DNA of 64,000 bases from an uncultured bacterium (GCA_905215385.1 CAJMPY010000001.1:62001-126000); one strand, 5' to 3'; counted from the stretch's first letter, positions 16,733-26,113 are shown. A program made the numbers and translations. The notes: a model not told the origin generated them from the sequence alone.

Positions 16733-17455
16733 TTGTCCGACATCCGATATAAACGCGTGCTTCTTAAGCTTTCCGGCGAAGCACTGATGGGCGACGGCCA
16801 ATATGGCATCGACCCCAAGGTTACCGACCATCTTGCCAAGCAGGTCAAGGAGCTGCTCGCCGTTGGCCATGAGGTCGGCGTCGTTGTCGGCGGCGGCAAT
16901 ATTTTCCGCGGCATGGCAGGCGCTGCCGGTGGCATGGAGCGTGCTCAGGCCGACTACATGGGCATGCTGGCAACCGTTATGAACGCGCTCGCCCTGCAGG
17001 ATGCCTTCGAGCATAACGATGTTCCCTGCCGCGTGATGAGCGCTATCCAGATGAACGAGATCTGCGAGCCCTATATTCGCCGTCGCGCTATCAACCACCT
17101 TTCCAAGGGCAACGTCGTTATTTTTGCCGCCGGTTCGGGTAATCCGTACTTTACGACCGACACCGCCGCGGCTCTTCGTGCGTGCGAGATCGGCGCCGAG
17201 ATTCTGATTAAAGCCACCAAGGTTGACGGCATCTACGACAAGGATCCCGTCAAGTGCGCCGATGCCGTCCGTTTTGACAAGATTACCTATCACGAGGTTC
17301 TCGTTCGCGGCCTGCAGGTTATGGATTCCACAGCTACGGCTCTGTGCCAGGATAACCGTATGCCTATTTTGGTCCTCAACATCGATGGCGAGGACACCGT
17401 CAAGCGCGCGCTCGCGGGTGAGCCCGTCGGCACGCTCGTCTATCAGGAGGATTAA
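16733..17455 (+). CDS. pyrH: UMP kinase
   Basis: PyrH phosphorylates UMP to UDP. The 240-residue protein starts with YKRVLLKLSGEALMGD and has VVVGGGNIFRG, and later IFAAGSGNPYFTTDTAAALRA, all typical of the hexameric bacterial UMP kinase of the amino acid kinase fold. Start is TTG 16733 with AGGAGG (16721-16726) 6 nt upstream. It heads the pyrH-frr-uppS-cdsA-dxr-rseP-ispG-proS cluster, in which consecutive genes are separated by 0-13 nt or overlap. Confidence 0.97.
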   Translation: MSDIRYKRVLLKLSGEALMGDGQYGIDPKVTDHLAKQVKELLAVGHEVGVVVGGGNIFRGMAGAAGGMERAQADYMGMLATVMNALALQDAFEHNDVPCRVMSAIQMNEICEPYIRRRAINHLSKGNVVIFAAGSGNPYFTTDTAAALRACEIGAEILIKATKVDGIYDKDPVKCADAVRFDKITYHEVLVRGLQVMDSTATALCQDNRMPILVLNIDGEDTVKRALAGEPVGTLVYQED

Positions 17456-17457
17456 GC

Positions 17458-17994
17458 ATGGCAGAGAACATCACCGCCCATATGGACAAGTCGCTCGAGT
17501 CCCTCAAGCATAACTTCTCCAAGGTTCGTACCGGCCGCGCCAATGCCAACATTCTGTCCGACATCACCGTCGATTATTACGGTGTTCCCACGCCGGTCAC
17601 GCAGGTTGCCGCCGTCAAGACCCCCGAGGCCCACATGCTGCTCATCGAGCCGTGGGACAAGGCGCTCATCAATGCTATCGTCAAGGCCATCGGCGCTTCC
17701 GATCTGGGTATTACCCCCAACTCCGATGGCACCGTCGTTCGTCTTCCGTTCCCGGCTCCCACTGAGGAGCGCCGTCGCGAGCTCGTCAAGGAGTGCCGCG
17801 AGTACGCCGAGCAGGCCAAGGTGTCTATCCGTAACATCCGTCGCGACTTTAACAACAAGCTCGAGCGCGATGAGGAGCTCACCGAGGACGATGTCCGTCG
17901 CGAGCAGGCCAAGGTCCAGAAACACACCGATGAGTATGTCGCCAAGGTCGAGGAGCTTCTGAAGGAAAAAGAAGCCGAGGTCATGGAGATCTAA
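17458..17994 (+). CDS. frr: Ribosome recycling factor
   Basis: RRF splits post-termination ribosomes with EF-G. The 178-residue protein, slightly shorter than the usual 185, has the conserved SLESLKHNFSKVRTGRANANIL, YYGVPTPVTQVA, NSDGTVVRLPFPAPTEERRRELVK and NIRRDFNNKLER segments. The start is 2 nt after the pyrH stop. Confidence 0.97.
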   Translation: MAENITAHMDKSLESLKHNFSKVRTGRANANILSDITVDYYGVPTPVTQVAAVKTPEAHMLLIEPWDKALINAIVKAIGASDLGITPNSDGTVVRLPFPAPTEERRRELVKECREYAEQAKVSIRNIRRDFNNKLERDEELTEDDVRREQAKVQKHTDEYVAKVEELLKEKEAEVMEI

Positions 17995-17995
17995 G

Positions 17996-18790
17996 GTGCA
18001 ATACGACGAGCATAAACTGGTCGAGTACTTTGCCGACGCCCCTGCGGGCGTCGGTTTTTCCGACCTTGACCTCAATAACATTCCGCACCATATCTCGTGC
18101 ATCATGGACGGCAACGGTCGTTGGGCCACGTCGCGCGGTCTTGCGCGCACTGAGGGCCACAAGGCGGGTATCGTCTCCCTTCGCGAGATCATTACCGCCT
18201 GCGTGCGCCTGGGCGTCGACGTGCTTTCTGCCTATGCGTTTTCTACCGAAAACTGGAACCGTCCGCAGCATGAGGTAAACGTCTTGATGCATCTGTTTGC
18301 CAAGACGTTTATCGACGAGCTGCCGCTTCTGAAGCGCGAAAATGTGCGCGTTGTCTTTTTGGGTGACATTTCCGCGCTGCCCAAGAAGACCCGCGACGTT
18401 TTTGAACGCGGTCTTGCCGAGTGCGCCGATCACACCGGTATGACGCTGGCGCTTGCCGTCAACTACGGCGCGCGTGCCGAGATTACCCGCGCTGTCCGTC
18501 AAATCGCACTCGACACTGCCGCCGGTAAGATCGATCCTGCCGCAATTGATGACGACATGGTGGCTTCCCACCTCTATACCGCCGGCCTTCCCGATCCTGA
18601 GCTTGTGATTCGCACCTCAGGTGAGCTGCGCCTTTCGAACTATCTGTTGTGGCAGGTGGCTTATTCCGAATTCTACGTCACCGATACCTATTGGCCCGAC
18701 TTTGATCGTTGGGGCCTTGTCGACGCCATTTTGGCCTATCAGGGCCGTGACCGTAGGTTTGGTGGACTGAGCAAGACCGAGGAGGCTTAA
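17996..18790 (+). CDS. uppS: Undecaprenyl diphosphate synthase (cis-prenyltransferase)
   Basis: UppS extends farnesyl diphosphate with isopentenyl units to make the C55 carrier for cell wall synthesis. The 264-residue protein shows the substrate-binding IMDGNGRWA motif, the STENWNRP motif, and the C-terminal DPELVIRTSGELRLSNYLLWQ and AYSEFYVTD signatures. GTG 17996 starts one nucleotide after frr. Together with dxr and ispG in the same cluster, it ties isoprenoid supply to envelope synthesis. Confidence 0.97.
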   Translation: MQYDEHKLVEYFADAPAGVGFSDLDLNNIPHHISCIMDGNGRWATSRGLARTEGHKAGIVSLREIITACVRLGVDVLSAYAFSTENWNRPQHEVNVLMHLFAKTFIDELPLLKRENVRVVFLGDISALPKKTRDVFERGLAECADHTGMTLALAVNYGARAEITRAVRQIALDTAAGKIDPAAIDDDMVASHLYTAGLPDPELVIRTSGELRLSNYLLWQVAYSEFYVTDTYWPDFDRWGLVDAILAYQGRDRRFGGLSKTEEA

Positions 18791-18792
18791 TC

Positions 18793-19692
18793 GTGTCCGA
18801 TCGTCCCAAGGCATCTGCTCCCAAGACGCCTGTGCGCAAAGCTGCCACTGCGGGAGCGCCTGCAGCGAAGAGCGGCACCGGTTCGTGGCTGGCGGGCTTT
18901 ATTACCCGTGCCGCCGCCGGTATCGTCTACGCCGTTGTCTTTATCCTGTGCCTGGTTTTGGGTATCGTGCCCACGGCCATCTTTGTTTCTGTCATGAGCG
19001 GTCTGTGCTGCTATGAGTTTTTCCGTATGACAAGGCTCGATGGCAAGATGGCTAACGAGCGCATGGGTATCGCTGCCGCCGTACTCTTTCCGCTGTCGGC
19101 GTTGGGCGATTCGATGTTGCTGAATGCCCTGCTTTTTGCCTTGATGCTCGCTGTGGGCATTTGGTATGTCTGGTCGCCGCGTACCCGCATCTCTGATGTG
19201 GCCGTGACGCTCATGGGTCCCATCTACACTGGCTTTATGCTGTCGGCTATCGTGCTGCTGCGCGATGCCGTGCCCGGTTTTGCCGGCGCCCTGCTTTCAG
19301 TGGGCGTTTGCGCGTCCCTTTGGGTCTCCGATTCGTTTGCCTACATCGTGGGCAGCCGTATCGGCAAGCACAAGATGGTTCCCAAGATCTCTCCCAAAAA
19401 GAGCTGGGAGGGGTTTGCCGGCGGCATCTTGGGCTCGGTTTTGATTTGGCTTATCCTGTGGGCGACGCACTTCTACAAGCTCAGCCTGCCCTATGCGCTG
19501 CTGTGCGGCGTGGTCGTGTCCATTCTGGGCGTTATCGGCGACCTTATCGAGTCGCGCATCAAGCGCGGTGTGGGCGTCAAAGATTCCGGCAACCTTATCC
19601 CGGGCCACGGCGGAATGCTCGATCGTAGCGATTCGCTTATCTTCGGCTGCATCACCGCGCAGCTGTTGCTGATGATCGGAGGCGTGCTGTAA
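18793..19692 (+). CDS. cdsA: Phosphatidate cytidylyltransferase
   Basis: CdsA makes CDP-diacylglycerol from phosphatidate and CTP at the membrane. The 299-residue protein has an N-terminal Ala/Lys-rich cytosolic stretch of about 30 residues, seven to eight hydrophobic segments, and the family signature near the end, GHGGMLDRSDSLIFGC. KISPKKSWEGFAGG is a second conserved element. GTG 18793 starts 2 nt after uppS; its stop overlaps the dxr ATG by one nucleotide. Confidence 0.96.
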   Translation: MSDRPKASAPKTPVRKAATAGAPAAKSGTGSWLAGFITRAAAGIVYAVVFILCLVLGIVPTAIFVSVMSGLCCYEFFRMTRLDGKMANERMGIAAAVLFPLSALGDSMLLNALLFALMLAVGIWYVWSPRTRISDVAVTLMGPIYTGFMLSAIVLLRDAVPGFAGALLSVGVCASLWVSDSFAYIVGSRIGKHKMVPKISPKKSWEGFAGGILGSVLIWLILWATHFYKLSLPYALLCGVVVSILGVIGDLIESRIKRGVGVKDSGNLIPGHGGMLDRSDSLIFGCITAQLLLMIGGVL

Positions 19693-20879
19693 TGTCCTTC
19701 CAGACGACGTATGGCCCCGATGGACGCCTTCGCGTTGCCATCCTGGGTTGTACGGGCTCTATCGGCACCCAGGCGCTCGATGTGTGCCGCCAGCATGCCG
19801 ATCGCCTGCAGGTGACGGCGCTGTCCGTTAACTCCAGTACCTCCGAGCTCGTTGCCGCTGCCCGCGAGTTCTCGGTTCCGGCGGTTGCCGTGGCCGATGT
19901 CGATCATGGCGATGACGCCGTGCTGCAGGAGTTGCCCGAGGGCACACAGCTCGGCGTTGGCGCGCAGGCGATTTGCGAGCTCGCGCGTCGCGACGATGTC
20001 GACTGCGTGCTCGTCGCTATTGTGGGCGCCGCCGGTCTCGAGGCGAGCCATGCGGCCTTGACCTCGAATAAGCGCCTTGCCCTTGCCAACAAGGAGTCCC
20101 TCGTCGTCGGTGGCGACTTGCTTATGCCGTTGGCGCAACCGGGCCAGCTTATTCCGGTCGACTCTGAGCATTCCGCCATCTACCAGTGCTATCTGGGGGA
20201 GAACCCGCGCGAGGCCCACTGCATTTGGCTCACCTGCTCGGGCGGTCCGTTCTTTGGCCGCACGCGCGACGAGCTCGATCGCGTGACGCGTGCCGATGCC
20301 CTCGCGCATCCCACGTGGGCCATGGGTGCCAAGATCACCATTGACTCCGCCACCCTCATGAACAAGGGCCTGGAGCGCATTGAGGCCATGCATCTGTTTA
20401 ACTGCGACCTCGATTTCATTAACGTGGTCGTGCAGCGTCAGTCCAAGATTCACTCTATGGTCGAGTTCGCCGACGGCTCCGTGATGGCGCATCTCGGTGC
20501 ATCCGACATGCGTATTCCCATCCAGTTCGCGTTCTCGTATCCCGAGCGTTGGGATACTCCGGCGCCTCGTATCGATTTCCGCGAGCTGGGGCAGCTCACG
20601 TTTGATGCTGCCGACATGGATACCTTCCGCTGTCTGGCACTGGCCGAGCGTGCCGGCAAGACGGGTGGCACCATGCCGTGCGTGCTCAATGCCGCCAACG
20701 AGGTCGCCGTCGATGCCTTCCTGCACGATGGCTGCAGCTTTACCGATATCGATCGCATTGTGGAATCCTGCATGGACGCCCACGATATGCAGGTGGTCGA
20801 TTCGTTTGAGCAGCTTCGCGACATCGATGCGTGGGCGCGTGAAAAGGCTGCGCAGGTGCTCGCCGCAACCCGTTCCTAA
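19692..20879 (+). CDS. dxr: 1-deoxy-D-xylulose 5-phosphate reductoisomerase
   Basis: Dxr converts DXP to methylerythritol phosphate with NADPH, the committed step of the MEP isoprenoid pathway. The 395-residue protein has the NADPH-binding VAILGCTGSIGTQALDV, ANKESLVVGG, and the active-site region HPTWAMGAKITIDSATLMNKGLE. The C-terminal CVLNAANEVAVDAFL helix bundle is present. ATG 19692 overlaps the cdsA stop. Confidence 0.97.
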   Translation: MSFQTTYGPDGRLRVAILGCTGSIGTQALDVCRQHADRLQVTALSVNSSTSELVAAAREFSVPAVAVADVDHGDDAVLQELPEGTQLGVGAQAICELARRDDVDCVLVAIVGAAGLEASHAALTSNKRLALANKESLVVGGDLLMPLAQPGQLIPVDSEHSAIYQCYLGENPREAHCIWLTCSGGPFFGRTRDELDRVTRADALAHPTWAMGAKITIDSATLMNKGLERIEAMHLFNCDLDFINVVVQRQSKIHSMVEFADGSVMAHLGASDMRIPIQFAFSYPERWDTPAPRIDFRELGQLTFDAADMDTFRCLALAERAGKTGGTMPCVLNAANEVAVDAFLHDGCSFTDIDRIVESCMDAHDMQVVDSFEQLRDIDAWAREKAAQVLAATRS

Positions 20880-20904
20880 CCCATAAGGATTGCTTTTTCG
20901 TTTT

Positions 20905-22266
20905 ATGGATACTGTTCTGAGCGTTCTCTCATCGGTCTTTTGGGGCCTGCTGATGCTTTCCGTCCTCGTGTTTTTGCACGAGGGCGGCCACTTTTTGGCG
21001 GCGCGTGCCTGCGGCGTCCGTGTGACCGAGTTCTTTTTGGGTCTGCCGTGCCGCTTTGACATCCATTACACGTCGCGTCGCATTGGAACCAAGTTTGGCG
21101 TGACCCCGATGCTGCTGGGTGGCTACGCTGCCATCTGCGGTATGGATCCGACCGATGTTTCGTGCGCCGACCGCGTGCTCGCGGCTATCTATCGTCATGG
21201 TCGCGTGACCGTGGCCGACCTTTCTGTCGAGCTCGAGCTTTCCGAGGAGGATGTGCTCGAGGCATGCGCCCTTTTGCTGGGCTGGGGCTCCATCGCGCCC
21301 TGGTATGAGGAAGGGGAGAAGCCCTCGCCGAGCTACTATCCCACCAAATATCAGACGTTGCCGCGAGACAAGGCAGGCTATACCACCTTTGATGGTCGCC
21401 GTTTCGATCGCGAACATGCGACTGCCGAGGGCGATGTGTGGGAGCTGCCGTGCGGCGAGGCCGAGTTCCTTGCGCAAGAGCGCTCGCACACCTATCTTGG
21501 CCAAGGCTTTCTCAAGCGCGCCTTTATGCTGCTCGCGGGCATTATCGTCAATATCTTGACGGGTTTTTTGCTCCTTATGAGCATCTATTCCATTGCGGGT
21601 GTCACCGTGCCGATGGATACCAACGTGATCGGTCAGGTTGACGAGGGGTCTATTGCCGCCAAGGCGGGTATCGAGGGCGGTGACGCGATCCTTTCGGTTG
21701 ACGGTGTCTCATGTTCCACTTGGATGGATGTCTACGATGCCATCGGCAAGGCTGCCGGTAAGGACGATATCGCCATTGAGTACGAGCGTGACGGCAAGCA
21801 GCATTCGACCACGGTTGCGCTCAAAGAGGACGATCGCCTAGGTGTGTATGCCTCTACGCAGGTGGTCCGTTTAGACCCCATCACGTCGGCTCGCCTGTCG
21901 TTCTCCTATGTTGTGCAGACAGCGGAGGGCGTGATGCGCCTGCTCCAGCCGCAGCATACGATGGAGATTCTCGATCAGTCCTCTTCGATCGTGGGTATTA
22001 GCGTTATGTCCTCACAGGCTGCTGCTGCCGGCCCTGCCACGTTCCTTTCGTTTGCCGCCCTCATTTCATTCTCGCTTGGCTTTATGAACCTGCTGCCCAT
22101 CCCGCCACTCGATGGCGGCAAGCTAGTCATCGAGATCATTCAGAAGATTGCGGGCCGCGAGCTTCCGCTCAAGGTCCAGACGATTGTGAGCTATGTGGGC
22201 ATCGCGCTCTTTGCGCTGCTGTTTGTCTATATGCTTCGTTCCGACATCCTTCGATTTATTTTGTAG
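20905..22266 (+). CDS. rseP: Site-2 metalloprotease RseP/RasP with a winged-helix-like insert
   Basis: Intramembrane zinc protease that releases regulators from the membrane. The 453-residue protein has HEGGH at residues 25-29 in the first TM, a later TM (about 203-228), one PDZ domain (about 235-315), and the second active-site motif NLLPIPPLDGGKL. Between the first cytosolic loop and TM2, about residues 83-195 are extra to the usual family plan. Residues 85-133 read like a winged helix (CADRVLAAIYRHGRVTVADL, then LSEEDVLEACALLLGWGSI). Start ATG 20905 is preferred to TTG 20890 because the only SD, AAGGA, abuts the TTG; spacing to the ATG is long. dxr and ispG flank it. Confidence 0.92.
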   Translation: MDTVLSVLSSVFWGLLMLSVLVFLHEGGHFLAARACGVRVTEFFLGLPCRFDIHYTSRRIGTKFGVTPMLLGGYAAICGMDPTDVSCADRVLAAIYRHGRVTVADLSVELELSEEDVLEACALLLGWGSIAPWYEEGEKPSPSYYPTKYQTLPRDKAGYTTFDGRRFDREHATAEGDVWELPCGEAEFLAQERSHTYLGQGFLKRAFMLLAGIIVNILTGFLLLMSIYSIAGVTVPMDTNVIGQVDEGSIAAKAGIEGGDAILSVDGVSCSTWMDVYDAIGKAAGKDDIAIEYERDGKQHSTTVALKEDDRLGVYASTQVVRLDPITSARLSFSYVVQTAEGVMRLLQPQHTMEILDQSSSIVGISVMSSQAAAAGPATFLSFAALISFSLGFMNLLPIPPLDGGKLVIEIIQKIAGRELPLKVQTIVSYVGIALFALLFVYMLRSDILRFIL

Positions 22267-22279
22267 GGGAGTGTTTGGA

Positions 22280-23362
22280 TTGTCTTTATCCCATCCTTTG
22301 CCTCGCGAGCTGACGCGCCCCGTGCATGTGGGCGGCGTGCAGATCGGTGGCGGCGCGCCGGTGGTGGTCCAATCTATGACCTGCACCGATACCGCTGATG
22401 CCCAGGCAACGCTTGCGCAAGTGTGCGCGTTGGCGCAGGCTGGCTGCGATATCGTGCGCGTGAGCGTGCCCTCCGAGGCCGCGCTTGAGGGCTTCCGCAC
22501 CATCTGTGCCGAGTCTCCGGTGCCCATTGTCGCCGATATCCACTTTAACCATAAGCTCGCCATTGGTGCCGTTGAGGCCGGTGCCGCCAAGCTGCGCATC
22601 AATCCCGGCAATATCGGCGATTGGGCCAAGGTTGACGCGGTGATCGATGCTGCGGGTGCCGCGGGCTGTGCGATTCGCATTGGCGTGAACGCGGGCTCGC
22701 TTGAGCAAGATATTGCCGAGCGCGACGACCTCACGCAGCCCGAAAAGCTCGTGATGTCGAGCGAGCGCTTCGTCAAGCACTTTGAGGATCGCGGCTTTAC
22801 GAACATTGTGCTTTCGGCCAAGGCCCATAGCGTGCAAACGACGCTCGATACCTATCGAGCCCTGTCACGTGAGATTCCCCACGTTCCGCTTCACCTGGGC
22901 GTGACGGAGGCGGGGACCAAGCTTCAGGGCACCATCAAGAGCTCTGTAGGCTTGGGTATCTTGCTTTCCGAAGGCATCGGCGACACCATGCGTGTGTCGC
23001 TCACGGCCGATCCGGTTGAGGAGCCGCCGGTCGCCTGGGGAATTCTACAGTCGCTGGGCCTGCGTCGCCGTGGTCCCGAGATTGTCTCGTGCCCCACGTG
23101 CGCCCGCTGCCAGGTTAACCTCATTCCCATCGCCGAGGAGGTCACCGAGCGGCTTAAGAACTATTCCGCGCCGCTTTCGATTGCCGTCATGGGATGTGCC
23201 GTTAATGGCCCCGGCGAGGCTTCTGATGCCGACCTGGGCGTTGCTTGCGGACGTGGTCAGGCCTTGCTCTTTTCGCATGGCCAGATCATTGGTAAAGTAG
23301 CTGAGGACCAAATTGTCGACGCGCTTATGGCAGAGGTCGACAAGCTTATTGAGGAGAAATAA
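22280..23362 (+). CDS. ispG: 4-hydroxy-3-methylbut-2-enyl-diphosphate synthase
   Basis: IspG is the [4Fe-4S] enzyme reducing MEcPP to HMBPP in the MEP pathway. The 360-residue protein has PVVVQSMTCTDTADAQAT, IVADIHFNHKLA, LRINPGNIG, and the C-terminal cluster cysteines in SCPTCARCQVNL and GCAVNGPGEASDADLG. The start is TTG 22280, 7 nt after GGGGAG; longer frames read into rseP. The proS ATG follows immediately. Confidence 0.96.
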   Translation: MSLSHPLPRELTRPVHVGGVQIGGGAPVVVQSMTCTDTADAQATLAQVCALAQAGCDIVRVSVPSEAALEGFRTICAESPVPIVADIHFNHKLAIGAVEAGAAKLRINPGNIGDWAKVDAVIDAAGAAGCAIRIGVNAGSLEQDIAERDDLTQPEKLVMSSERFVKHFEDRGFTNIVLSAKAHSVQTTLDTYRALSREIPHVPLHLGVTEAGTKLQGTIKSSVGLGILLSEGIGDTMRVSLTADPVEEPPVAWGILQSLGLRRRGPEIVSCPTCARCQVNLIPIAEEVTERLKNYSAPLSIAVMGCAVNGPGEASDADLGVACGRGQALLFSHGQIIGKVAEDQIVDALMAEVDKLIEEK

Positions 23363-25084
23363 ATGACCCGAGCAATGTATATGTCTAAGCTCTATGCGCC
23401 GACGCTTAAAGAGGATCCGGCGGACGCTGAGCTCGCCAGCCACCGCCTGCTGCTCCGTGCCGGCATGATCCGCAAGGAGGCCGCCGGTCTGTATTCCTAC
23501 CTGCCGCTCGCATGGCGCTCGATTCGCAAGATTGAGAACATCGTGCGCGACGAGATGGACGCCGCCGGCGCCCAGGAGCTTATGATGCCCATTATGGTCG
23601 ACGCCGAGTTGTGGCGTGAGTCCGGCCGTATCGATGCCTATGGCAAGGAGCTTGTGCGCTTTGACGACCGTCATGGTCGCGAGTTCGTGCTGGGCCCCAC
23701 GCACGAGGAGACCGTCACGGCCCTGGTGCGCAACGAGCTGCGCTCCTATAAGCAGCTGCCAGTGAACCTCTATCACATCCAGGATAAGTTCCGCGACGAG
23801 TTCCGTCCCCGTTTTGGCCTGATGCGCGGTCGCGAGTTCATCATGAAGGATGCCTACAGCTTCTCCGCCACGCAGGAGAGCTTGCAGGAGGAGTATGACA
23901 AGATGAAGCAGGCCTACGCTAACATTTGCGAGCGCTGCTACATCAAGGCCTTGCCCGTCGTTGCCGACTCCGGCGAGATCGGTGGCGACACCTCCGTCGA
24001 GTTCATGGCGCTGGCCGACGCCGGCGAGGCTTCTCTCGTCTATTGCGATGACTGCGGTTTTGCCGCCGATGATGAGGCTGCAAGCACCAAGGTCGTCGTG
24101 ACTGAGGGTCCCGGTGACGGTACGCTTACCAAGGTCGAGACTCCGGGCATGGGCACCATTGAGGCCGTTGCTAAGTTCTTTGGGTTCCCCGAGAACGGCA
24201 CGCGCAAGTCCCTGGCGCTCATCGATGCCGAGGGCAAGCCCGTCGTGGCCATCGTCCCGGGCGATCATGAGCTCAACGACTGCAAGGCCGAGCATGTCTT
24301 TGGCAAGGGTTATCGCATGATGACGGACGAGGAGCTTCAGACCTACGGTCTGCACAAGGGCTTTATCGGACCGGTTAACTTGCCCGAGGGCATCCGTCTG
24401 GTGTGCGACGAGAGCCTGCGCGAGTCCAAGCAGTGGGCCTGCGGTGCCAACGAGGTCGATTATCACTTTACCGGTGCCTGCCCCGAGCGCGACTTTACCG
24501 TCGATGAGTGGGCAGATCTGGTCACCGTCGTTGCCGGCGATCCCTGCCCGCACTGCGGTAAGCCGCTCTCTGCTGCTCGCGGCATCGAGGTCTCGCAGGT
24601 CTTCCAGCTGGGTACCAAGTATTCCGAGGCCATGGGCGCCACCTTTATGGACGAGGACGGCAAGGAGAAGCCGCTTATCATGGGTTGCTACGGTGTGGGC
24701 GTGTCCCGCTCGCTTGCTGCCGTCGTGGAGCAGCACAACGACGAGCACGGTATCGTCTGGCCGGTTTCCGTTGCCCCGTACGAGGTCGCTGTGATTCCGC
24801 TCGATCCCAAGAAGGAGGAGTGCGCAACCGTCTGCGACCAAATCGTCGAGGGCTTGTGCGCCGAGGGTATCGAGGTCGTCGTCGACGACCGTGACGAGCG
24901 TCCCGGCTTTAAGTTTGCCGATAACGACCTTATGGGATTCCCGTATCAGGTGGTGCTTGGCAAGCGTGGCCTTAAGAATGGCACCGTTGAGCTCAAGGAC
25001 CGTGCCACGGGCGAGCGCGAGGACGTGGCGATTGACGAGGTCGTCGCCAAGGTTGCCGAGCTTGTTAAGGCGGCCCGCCGTTAA
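23363..25084 (+). CDS. proS: Prolyl-tRNA synthetase (bacterial type)
   Basis: Class II synthetase charging tRNA-Pro. The 573-residue protein has the bacterial N-terminus YAPTLKEDPADAELASHRLLLRAGMIRKEAAGLYSYLPL, motif 2 region (KFRDEFRPRFGLMRGREFIMKDAYSF), an inserted YbaK-like editing domain (about 225-385), motif 3 GCYGVGVSRSLAAVVEQHND, and a C-terminal anticodon-binding domain. ATG 23363 is used; ATG 23375 and 23381 are alternatives. A GAGGAG SD lies in the ispG end. It closes the pyrH-proS cluster. Confidence 0.97.
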   Translation: MTRAMYMSKLYAPTLKEDPADAELASHRLLLRAGMIRKEAAGLYSYLPLAWRSIRKIENIVRDEMDAAGAQELMMPIMVDAELWRESGRIDAYGKELVRFDDRHGREFVLGPTHEETVTALVRNELRSYKQLPVNLYHIQDKFRDEFRPRFGLMRGREFIMKDAYSFSATQESLQEEYDKMKQAYANICERCYIKALPVVADSGEIGGDTSVEFMALADAGEASLVYCDDCGFAADDEAASTKVVVTEGPGDGTLTKVETPGMGTIEAVAKFFGFPENGTRKSLALIDAEGKPVVAIVPGDHELNDCKAEHVFGKGYRMMTDEELQTYGLHKGFIGPVNLPEGIRLVCDESLRESKQWACGANEVDYHFTGACPERDFTVDEWADLVTVVAGDPCPHCGKPLSAARGIEVSQVFQLGTKYSEAMGATFMDEDGKEKPLIMGCYGVGVSRSLAAVVEQHNDEHGIVWPVSVAPYEVAVIPLDPKKEECATVCDQIVEGLCAEGIEVVVDDRDERPGFKFADNDLMGFPYQVVLGKRGLKNGTVELKDRATGEREDVAIDEVVAKVAELVKAARR

Positions 25085-25115
25085 TCGACGTTTCTGCTAT
25101 TAGATGTAATTGCGG

Positions 25116-25163
25116 GACTGCTCCGTATCTCTCTTAGGAAGAGATGCGGAGCAGTCTATTTTG
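25116..25163 (+). terminator. Terminator after proS
   Basis: A 17-bp stem (25116-25132 with 25140-25156, one G-U) followed by TATTTTGTT. Confidence 0.85.
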
Positions 25164-25190
25164 TTGCGTGAATAAACTCGATGGGTAAAG

Positions 25191-25226
25191 GAAAACCCCA
25201 CAGCCCATATGAGCTGCGGGGTTTTC
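25191..25226 (-). terminator. Bidirectional terminator between proS and the APH-like gene
   Basis: Arms 25191-25204 and 25213-25226 form a 14-bp stem carrying A4 on one side and T4 on the other. On the minus strand the single imperfect pair is a G-U, so it mainly serves the minus-strand kinase gene that ends at 25261. Confidence 0.8.
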
Positions 25227-25260
25227 TTGTGCCTCCGATGCGAAATAAATCGCTCAGATA

Positions 25261-26025
25261 TTACTGATAATCGACGACGTCGATCCAGTTCTTCAGGAAC
25301 TCATCGTTCACGTTGCGCTTACGAGCGAGCTCGGAAGCGGCGACGATGCTCGTCCACTGACGCACGACCTGCATGGGCATGTCGGCGCGGTCGCAGTAGA
25401 GCTCCAGGTAGGCCTCGGCCTGATCCTTGCTGTTGAGGGCGAAGAGCAGGTAGGTGGTGGCAACGTCGGCGGCAGGGGAGCCCTGGGTGGCGTGTGCCCA
25501 GTCGCACACATAGAGCTGGCCGTCGTCGCCGACGATGACGTTGGAGGGGTTGAAGTCGCCGTGGCAGACCTTGAACTCCTTGGTCATGCCGTCCAGACGC
25601 TCCTGAAGGTTGTAGCGCGTGGTGGCATTGAGCTGATCAAGGCTGTCGATCATGCGGGCGAACTTGTCGCGCTGACGGTTGAGCAGCGGGGAGGTGTAGC
25701 CGTGGATCTCGATTTGGAGGTCGACGAACATCTCGAGATACTCACCAAAGCGCTGGGGCTCGGCAGTCATCTTCTCGGCAAGGGTGGTGCCCGGAACCTT
25801 CTCGGTCACGAGCGCCCAGCCGTTGGCGTTCTCGAGCTGGGAAACCTCGAGAGCCTTGGGGCTGCGGATGCCGCACTCATTGATGCGGGCAAGATTCAAA
25901 GCCTCGTTGAACACGTCGGAGACAGGCTTGGTCTCGTTAAAGACCTTGACAATCTTGTCGCCCAGGTCGTAAACGACCTTGTTGCCACGGCGGACGAGCT
26001 CGGTCTTGGAATCGGGTAGCAGCAT
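25261..26025 (-). CDS. APH/choline-kinase-like phosphotransferase of unknown substrate
   Basis: A 254-residue soluble kinase-like protein. The catalytic loop CHGDFNPSNVIV (Brenner HxDxxxxN) and the metal-binding VCDWAHATQGSPAADVA match aminoglycoside phosphotransferase and choline kinase folds; the N-lobe lysine is probably in GDKIVKVF. Similar proteins occur in gut anaerobes without known substrate, so resistance should not be assumed. The N-terminus MLLPDSKTELVRRGNKVVYDLG and AAAGGA upstream support ATG at 26025. It is monocistronic, convergent with proS and downstream of adhE on the same strand, separated by a hairpin. Confidence 0.8.
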   Translation of the reverse strand: MLLPDSKTELVRRGNKVVYDLGDKIVKVFNETKPVSDVFNEALNLARINECGIRSPKALEVSQLENANGWALVTEKVPGTTLAEKMTAEPQRFGEYLEMFVDLQIEIHGYTSPLLNRQRDKFARMIDSLDQLNATTRYNLQERLDGMTKEFKVCHGDFNPSNVIVGDDGQLYVCDWAHATQGSPAADVATTYLLFALNSKDQAEAYLELYCDRADMPMQVVRQWTSIVAASELARKRNVNDEFLKNWIDVVDYQ

Positions 26026-26057
26026 GGTTGCATCCTTTCAACGATGCGATAGAAGCG

Positions 26058-26096
26058 ACGGCGGGGGTGTGTGAAACACCCGTGCACCCCCGCCGT
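26058..26096 (-). terminator. Hairpin after adhE
   Basis: A 12-bp perfect stem ACGGCGGGGGTG / CACCCCCGCCGT between adhE and the kinase gene. No clear U-tract follows on the minus strand, so read-through into the kinase gene is possible. Confidence 0.5.
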
Positions 26097-26113
26097 TAAA
26101 AACCGTGCTAAAA

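Noticed and set aside
25261..26025. Aminoglycoside resistance gene
   Set aside because: The fold is shared by many small-molecule kinases, and nothing in the context (no cassette, no mobile flanks) supports a resistance role.
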